Source: Pedosphaera sp.
GTDB lineage: Bacteria > Verrucomicrobiota > Verrucomicrobiia > Limisphaerales > F1-12-MAGs170
Reading direction: 5' to 3'
Assembly: GCA_009695275.1 (NCBI GenBank)
Contig: SIBF01000018.1
Span: forward strand, 1 to 39,027
Length of the DNA: 39,027 nucleotides
The position numbers and the translations under genes were made by a program. This document shows positions 34,383 through 39,027 of the stretch, piece by piece; position 1 is the first letter of the stretch, and each line of letters opens with the position of its first letter. Under the pieces are notes generated by a model, which saw only the letters and a program-made list of their open reading frames with translations, was not told the DNA's origin and searched no databases.

Positions 34383-35486
34383 TCACCACATCACAAAATC
34401 AATTTCACCTTTGGTTTCCAATTCCGAATCAAAAAGCGACGTTTGGGTAAAATCTGGCAGCGAATGTTTTTCGCTACGGAGTTTTTTACGGGGAAAGGCT
34501 AACTCAAGAGCTTCGATAGTGGCTTCCCTCGTAAACTGGCGCGCATCAGTCCGCACATGCACTACGGCGTTTCGCTTCAGGAGTGATTTCGACTTTGCAA
34601 ACACATGGCGCAGCATACCAACATAGTGTTGCTTGTTTTCAAATTTTCGTTTGCAGGCGTCGCCGGGACTCTGCGGCTTTTCCGGGCCCCCCAGCAGCCA
34701 CAGCCGCAACCACTGGTCATAGAAATAATTCGTGACTCCGTGATATGGGGGCGAAGTGAGAAGAAGCTTCGCCTTCGTTTCAGGTGGCTGGTTTTCCCAA
34801 CGGCTCAAAATGATCTGACAGTCTCCCAAGTAAATGTGGCCCGAACCGGAATCCAAGCGGCCTTTTGCAAACCGCCACTTCACTTTCTTGAGCATGAATT
34901 CAACCGGGTCACGCTCCGGCGGGGAAAGGTCGCGCCCCTTCCACCAGCCAATCGCATACTGGGGAGACATCGCTTTCGTCTGCCGCATCTGATTCGACAA
35001 TGCACTTTCTCGCTTTCCGTGCAGGTCAATCATGAGCAACGCCATCGTTGTCCAATCGGCTTTCGTCCGCCGCCAGTTGAGCAAGCCGCGCGCAGCTAAA
35101 AGAAACTCTTGAACATCAGCACAAAAGCACGAGTGAAAAAACTGGGGCAATTCCTTTGCGGCGGCGCGGTAATTCTTGGCGCTAGTGCCAAGCCAACGAA
35201 TTCGCTCCTCCACATGCTCGCGTTCTGCTGTCTGAAGTTTCGCTTTTCCATAAACCCATCCGACAGGATTGATTTCTATCCCCAAGCCAATACGACCTTC
35301 CGAAGCCGCAGCGAATAGTGACGTGGCGCGTCCAGCAAACGGATCGAACACACAGTCGCCGGGCTTCGTGTGTTCCTTCACTGCCGCCGTTGCGAAGCTT
35401 ACTGGAAACATGGCGTAGTATGGGCCTACGCCGGCCCAGCGGCTCGCAGCCGTTCCGTAACGAGATTCTTGTGTCTCAGCCTTCAT
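34383..35486 (-). CDS. DNA methyltransferase (N4-cytosine/N6-adenine type) of the HerA-NurA operon
   Basis: The 367-residue protein has the SAM motif I near its start (GDCVFDPFAGRATSLFAA, residues 43-60, with GLGIEINP following) and the catalytic TSPPY at 244-248 (LLLTSPPYHGVTNYFYDQW). Motif I therefore precedes the catalytic motif. The Ser-Pro-Pro-Tyr form is common in N4-cytosine and some N6-adenine enzymes. 'GVGPYYAMFPVSFA' near residue 20 is typical of the family. There is no target-recognition domain that I can name. Its ATG overlaps the NurA stop in an ATGA, so translation is coupled. It is the last gene of the operon, and the only other enzyme there that could protect host DNA from the nuclease. 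Confidence 0.88.
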   Translation of the reverse strand: MKAETQESRYGTAASRWAGVGPYYAMFPVSFATAAVKEHTKPGDCVFDPFAGRATSLFAAASEGRIGLGIEINPVGWVYGKAKLQTAEREHVEERIRWLGTSAKNYRAAAKELPQFFHSCFCADVQEFLLAARGLLNWRRTKADWTTMALLMIDLHGKRESALSNQMRQTKAMSPQYAIGWWKGRDLSPPERDPVEFMLKKVKWRFAKGRLDSGSGHIYLGDCQIILSRWENQPPETKAKLLLTSPPYHGVTNYFYDQWLRLWLLGGPEKPQSPGDACKRKFENKQHYVGMLRHVFAKSKSLLKRNAVVHVRTDARQFTREATIEALELAFPRKKLRSEKHSLPDFTQTSLFDSELETKGEIDFVMW

Positions 35487-36835
35487 TGTCCGCGTTGGCG
35501 CATGAGCGCTTGAGCCAGTTGCTTCAGAACTTTCTGGCCCAGATGCAGAGGGATGGACGCTTGCGCGTGTGCGCTCACAATCGGGCCGAGTGCATTCGGG
35601 AAACGAGAAGTCACCAGTTTGTCGAGCAGCGCGCAGACCGTTCCGAACTGTGGAAAAGCCGAGGGATCCTCACTCGCGAGCGAATCTTGTTCAGGCGTTA
35701 GAAAAGGAACGTTCGCCACAATCCGAGCGCCGCTCTTCGTCTTGTAGAAAAACTTCCGGCCAAAATACGTGTCCGCCCCGTATTGCTTCGTGCTGTCCGA
35801 GAAAATGATTCGTTCTTTGATGTAGCTGTCTGTTGGCAAGAAATATGACCCCGGCTGAAAGTGTGGGCTTCCATCCTCCCGTTTATCAATTTCCTCGAAA
35901 TGAGCCACGAAGTTCCCGGACTTCTCTATGCCAACGATAATCAGGTCGCTGCCAGTTCTTGCGCGAATAGCTGTGTTCAAGCGTTGAAGCTCCCGACTGA
36001 TTGCCGCGCTCAACCACGCTGGCGGGCCGAATATCGCCAGCGGCCCATCGAGGAAAAAGGCAATGGTGTTGAGGCGATCAAGCCAGTTGCGCTGTTCGAA
36101 GCAGCGCAACAAATGAATCATAAGCAGCCTTTCCCAAATGGTCATCACCAACCCAAAAGCTTCACCGTTACTCCCGGAATCATCGTTGAATCTCTCGTGT
36201 ATTCGTAAAGCATCGGTCGGGAACAGGGGCTTTCGCCGTTCACAAGGGCATGTGCCGAGATTCGCACCGATTGACACTTCGCGATCACAATCGAGATGCG
36301 TGTAAGGACAGGCAATCGTGCCGGCAGGCTTGTGTGCGAGAAGCGCCTGGTAGGTGGCGAGCAGTCGCGTGTTGTCTTCTTCATCAACTATCGCGTCGTG
36401 GAGCAAATCAAACAGTGCTTCACGGAACGAGTCTTTCGCCGACACATGGTCGCGTGTGATGACGTTGCAGCCAGGGAGTGCGCAGGCATCGGACGACGGG
36501 TCTTCGGTGCGGCGGAAATCAATAGGATTTACAGGTCTATCCACATCCAGACGTTCTACCTCCGCAAGGTTCAAAATGACCGAGGCCACAGAACAGTAGC
36601 CCACTTTCGCGCCGGGATAACCGTTCCGAACATCAACTTCCGCGTGGCTGCCATCAATTGCCAGCACAAGAAAGGGCAGCGTTGAGCCGGCGGCAGGTGG
36701 AGCTTTGGGCGTCGCCCGTTCCATTACTGCGGACGGATCGAGCGGGCGAGATCGTCGGAGCAGTTGTTGAACGCGCTCTGACTCAACGATGCGTTTGAGC
36801 GGCTGGTAGTGGGCGTATTCTCCCTCGTAAGGCAT
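35483..36835 (-). CDS. nurA: NurA-family nuclease with an inserted cysteine cluster
   Basis: The 450-residue protein matches the NurA domain: FLVLAIDGSHAEVDVR with Asp61, FFLDGPLAIFGPPAWLS with Asp264, VGIEKSGNFVAHFEEID, and the C-terminal HAQASIPLHLG region. NurA is a metal-dependent 5'-3' DNA nuclease that works with HerA in DNA end processing in archaea and in defence systems of bacteria. Between the two Asp strands, residues 176-198 carry Cys176, Cys183, Cys196 and Cys198 (with His180), spaced C-x6-C-x12-C-x-C, which looks like a zinc site not typical of archaeal NurA. It lies 5 bases after the herA stop and overlaps the methylase start by 4 bases. Confidence 0.9.
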   Translation of the reverse strand: MPYEGEYAHYQPLKRIVESERVQQLLRRSRPLDPSAVMERATPKAPPAAGSTLPFLVLAIDGSHAEVDVRNGYPGAKVGYCSVASVILNLAEVERLDVDRPVNPIDFRRTEDPSSDACALPGCNVITRDHVSAKDSFREALFDLLHDAIVDEEDNTRLLATYQALLAHKPAGTIACPYTHLDCDREVSIGANLGTCPCERRKPLFPTDALRIHERFNDDSGSNGEAFGLVMTIWERLLMIHLLRCFEQRNWLDRLNTIAFFLDGPLAIFGPPAWLSAAISRELQRLNTAIRARTGSDLIIVGIEKSGNFVAHFEEIDKREDGSPHFQPGSYFLPTDSYIKERIIFSDSTKQYGADTYFGRKFFYKTKSGARIVANVPFLTPEQDSLASEDPSAFPQFGTVCALLDKLVTSRFPNALGPIVSAHAQASIPLHLGQKVLKQLAQALMRQRGQ

Positions 36836-36840
36836 AGCTC

Positions 36841-38889
36841 TTAGCCCTCTTGGATGCTGAAACGCTCCACTTGGATCGGCACGATATACGGATTTGACAG
36901 CGTCTTCATTCGGATGAACCCGCGGTCTTGCGCGCGTAAGATGCTGTTCTCGAAATCGGCGAAGTCGTAAAACTTTCGCAGCTCTCGTGTTTCATCGGTG
37001 TTGTTCAGGTGGCCGATGAACCAATTCGCCGTGTTCCGAAGGATGTTCTTCTGAATCGAAGACACCTCCTGTGTCGCATAGACGAGGCCGATTTGATACT
37101 TCGCGCCTTCTTTCGCCGTCCGAACCCAGATGTCCTTTAAGTCATCCTCTTTCGACGGAGGCAAGATGTTGTGAGCTTCCTCGACGTAGGCGAGAATCTG
37201 CGGTGGTTGCTGGCCTTGCCGGAACAAGTCCTTGTTTCGGTCGAAAATCTTTTGAATCACACGATCAGCCGCAGCCTTATTGATCTCCGCATCACCACTG
37301 GACTGGTCAACAATAACGAGACGGCCCTGCCGCAAGTGTTCGTAAATGTCATCGGCGTAATCAGAGGACGTGCTTGGCGTGTGCCGGTCCTTGACTCTGC
37401 CAATCTGGCGAGAGCCGTTCGGGTAGGCGAACAGTTCAAGAACTTTTCGGAGGTCGTCATCGGCCCACGAGCCACTGCTGCTGTTTTGGATGTAGTTCGA
37501 GTCGAATTGTGCAAATCCGGAAGTGCCGTCTTTAATGAAGTCGCGCAAGATTTGGCCGCATTGAGAAATTTCACCCCATGTCGGCTGGGGCTTATTCAAC
37601 ATCGTCGCGCAATTCGCGTATGTTTGTGGGTCTTCTCCTTGTCCGTTTCGCATCGCAGCCAACAAGTCTGCGTTAAATAATCCACGCGTCTGCGGCGAAA
37701 GATTAGTGGGCGGCGTATAACCGGCCTTGAAAAGCAGCGCCCGGTAAAAGAGCACACGACGATTGAATCGCGTCGTTGCTGACCGGTCGGTGGGATCGGG
37801 TGCTTCCAATTGCACGTCGCGAAAATTTGAAATGAACTTCGTCGTGTCGTTCGCAAGAAACCCGTTGATGATTTCTTTTCCAGTTTGCAGATTTTGGTCG
37901 AGATAAAAATTCAGCAACATGAGGATGCGACCGGGATCGTTTGGGTGAGCCGAAATCCCATAAGTGACCACATCGGCGCGCAACGTCTCTTGTTGTTGCG
38001 CTGGCGCGCACCGCCAAACATTTTTGATCGCGTTCGGATTTTCACCGCTCGTTGACGCATCTTGGACATTCTCGTTTGCGTATTCGCCATTTGGATCAAA
38101 AACAAGCTGGCCAATCCGCTGAGAGTCCGCAGCCGCCCAGCGAAGCGCGAAAATGGCCTTCAGGATAATTTTGGTGGTGTTGGATTTTCCGGAGCGCGTC
38201 ATGCCGAACAAAGCCGTCTTCTGTCCCAGCAAGTCCGTTGGGGTAACAGAGACGGGAACGCTGGCCACTTGCTGAAACCGCCGGTTGGTTGATGCGTAAC
38301 GAACGTGGCCAATATGCACCATCGGGATTCGCAGGCCAGCAAAGATGATCGGGTCACGGAAATTGACAATACGCTCCAAAACTTCGCCTCGTGGCTTGAA
38401 GACTTTTAAGCCTCGATTTGGGTAATAGTTGCTGATATCTGAGCCGAAGCACAGTTGCCAATTGGGGGCGGAGTCAGTTCCAGAGTCAGTCATGTAGAAC
38501 GTGCCTATCACGCGGCATCGCACCCCTGCATAACTCAGCAGTTGATGAGTGGTCGCGTCCATCACAGCACGATCATCCCAATTCACGCCAACTTCGCCGC
38601 TCACCCGTTGTGCAGTTTCAACCCGAACCCGCTTTGCTTCTTCAGCGTTAGGAAGATCCGCGTGATCCATCACTCGAAGCAGAATCACCGATGCATCTTC
38701 AACCCTTGCGTCCGGTGTCGTTTGTGGATTCACACGCGATGCGACAAGAAAGCACAGCGCCGGAATTCCGCCGACTTGCTGCCTGTGGAAATCATGAATT
38801 TGAAGAATAGCTTCGCTGTAACCGAGCGATACGGCCTCTCCAACATACGCGCCTGCTTCGACAAGACCCCGCAAAATATGGTTCTTCAA
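36841..38889 (-). CDS. herA: HerA-family DNA-translocating ATPase
   Basis: The 682-residue protein is a HerA/FtsK-type ATPase. An N-terminal barrel-like part (about 1-215, with [14 protein letters not shown]) is followed by Walker A at 229-236 (GMTRSGKS), a strand with Asp265 ([10 protein letters not shown]), Walker B with Glu570-Glu571 ([10 protein letters not shown]), and a downstream arginine (WVRTAKEG) and ATQEVSSI, as in HerA hexamers. Known HerA proteins pump DNA with a bound nuclease. It opens the operon with NurA and a methylase. The only start in frame is a TTG at 38889, which lies inside the apparent left end of an ISL3-like element; the frame is closed by TAA just above. The native start may therefore have been lost with a few residues. 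Confidence 0.9.
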   Translation of the reverse strand: MKNHILRGLVEAGAYVGEAVSLGYSEAILQIHDFHRQQVGGIPALCFLVASRVNPQTTPDARVEDASVILLRVMDHADLPNAEEAKRVRVETAQRVSGEVGVNWDDRAVMDATTHQLLSYAGVRCRVIGTFYMTDSGTDSAPNWQLCFGSDISNYYPNRGLKVFKPRGEVLERIVNFRDPIIFAGLRIPMVHIGHVRYASTNRRFQQVASVPVSVTPTDLLGQKTALFGMTRSGKSNTTKIILKAIFALRWAAADSQRIGQLVFDPNGEYANENVQDASTSGENPNAIKNVWRCAPAQQQETLRADVVTYGISAHPNDPGRILMLLNFYLDQNLQTGKEIINGFLANDTTKFISNFRDVQLEAPDPTDRSATTRFNRRVLFYRALLFKAGYTPPTNLSPQTRGLFNADLLAAMRNGQGEDPQTYANCATMLNKPQPTWGEISQCGQILRDFIKDGTSGFAQFDSNYIQNSSSGSWADDDLRKVLELFAYPNGSRQIGRVKDRHTPSTSSDYADDIYEHLRQGRLVIVDQSSGDAEINKAAADRVIQKIFDRNKDLFRQGQQPPQILAYVEEAHNILPPSKEDDLKDIWVRTAKEGAKYQIGLVYATQEVSSIQKNILRNTANWFIGHLNNTDETRELRKFYDFADFENSILRAQDRGFIRMKTLSNPYIVPIQVERFSIQEG

Positions 38890-39027
38890 ACTTTAGCGTT
38901 GGGATTTTCATTGAGTGAAATCAGGTTAAGCGGATGCAAGACATGCAACTTTATCAGCAGCTTTTGGGATTGAGTGGGCCGTGGGAAGTGGGGCGAGTGA
39001 CCTTGAAGCGGGAGGCGCAGGAGATTG
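38880..39027 (+). mobile_element. Left end of an ISL3-family-like insertion sequence
   Basis: GGTTCTTCAAACTTTAGCG starting at 38880 resembles ISL3-family terminal inverted repeats, which often open GG-x-TCTTC. It lies 54 bases before the start of a transposase-like frame. The element runs beyond the window, so the right end and target duplication cannot be checked. The junction at about 38880 falls on the first codons of the HerA gene. Confidence 0.6.
38934..39027 (+). CDS. Partial ISL3-family transposase N-terminus
   Basis: The frame from the ATG at 38934 (a second ATG is at 38943) reads MQDMQLYQQLLGL, then GPWEVGRVTLKREAQEI, and runs off the window. The pattern 'LYxQLLGLxxPWxVxxVxL' is the usual N-terminus of ISL3-family transposases. 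Only 31 codons are visible, so intactness is unknown. It points away from the HerA gene, in divergent orientation, so the intervening 45-54 bases must hold its promoter and might also drive herA. Confidence 0.8.
   Translation, partial: MQDMQLYQQLLGLSGPWEVGRVTLKREAQEI

Noticed and set aside
34383-38889. BREX or DISARM system
   Set aside because: No PglZ, BrxC, DrmA, DrmB or similar core genes are present; only HerA, NurA and one methylase are seen.

Overview
The window reads as a GC-rich chromosome segment of a Verrucomicrobia-type bacterium of the PVC superphylum, probably a soil or freshwater Pedosphaera/Limisphaerales-like lineage. That placement is an inference. It rests on a PVC-type dehydrogenase beta-propeller fused to a copper domain, a DUF1501 protein, Tat-signalled Gfo/Idh/MocA and enolase-superfamily enzymes, a DUF1559-like prepilin, and secreted proteins sharing a short C-terminal module ending in FYR. 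No rRNA, tRNA or CRISPR array was seen.

Layout. 1-2.4 kb: a GlcG/HbpS-like gene broken by one in-frame stop, a strong terminator, and a Tat-exported oxidoreductase. 2.4-11.3 kb: a minus-strand metabolic run of a phytoene-dehydrogenase-like flavoprotein, three enolase-superfamily members (one DgoD-like, one ManD-like), a core-MetE methyltransferase and a YncE-like propeller, interrupted by a DUF433/DUF5615 toxin-antitoxin-like pair. 11.4-18.6 kb: three plus-strand secreted proteins (beta-helix, 11 TIG repeats, Ig-like) with the same kind of C-terminus; the third has two frameshifts. 18.6-21.3 kb: lactate permease and a prepilin-like protein. 21.3-25.3 kb: a compact cheR-cheD-HDOD-cheB-receiver operon without CheA, CheW or receptor. 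25.3-26.3 kb: a decayed PQQ-like propeller gene. 26.3-33.5 kb: a large SGNH/propeller/HEAT/cupredoxin fusion, a methyltransferase, a truncated DUF1501 copy beside a full DUF1501 gene, and threonine aldolase. 33.5-34.4 kb: non-coding sequence with REP-like hairpins and a degenerate 21-bp-periodic array. 34.4-38.9 kb: a tightly packed HerA-NurA-DNA methylase operon. 38.9 kb to the end: the left end of an apparent ISL3-family insertion sequence touching the 5' edge of the HerA gene.

The strongest candidate for an under-described system is the HerA-NurA-methylase operon. It combines a pumping ATPase, its partner nuclease carrying a cysteine cluster, and a modification enzyme, and it lies beside repeats and an insertion sequence, which suggests a mobile defence or restriction-modification-like module. 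The second item of note is the 21-bp repeat field, which keeps its phase across an embedded 63-bp REP-like segment. Several genes in the window are freshly or heavily decayed: GlcG-like, Ig-like, PQQ-like and the DUF1501 copy.
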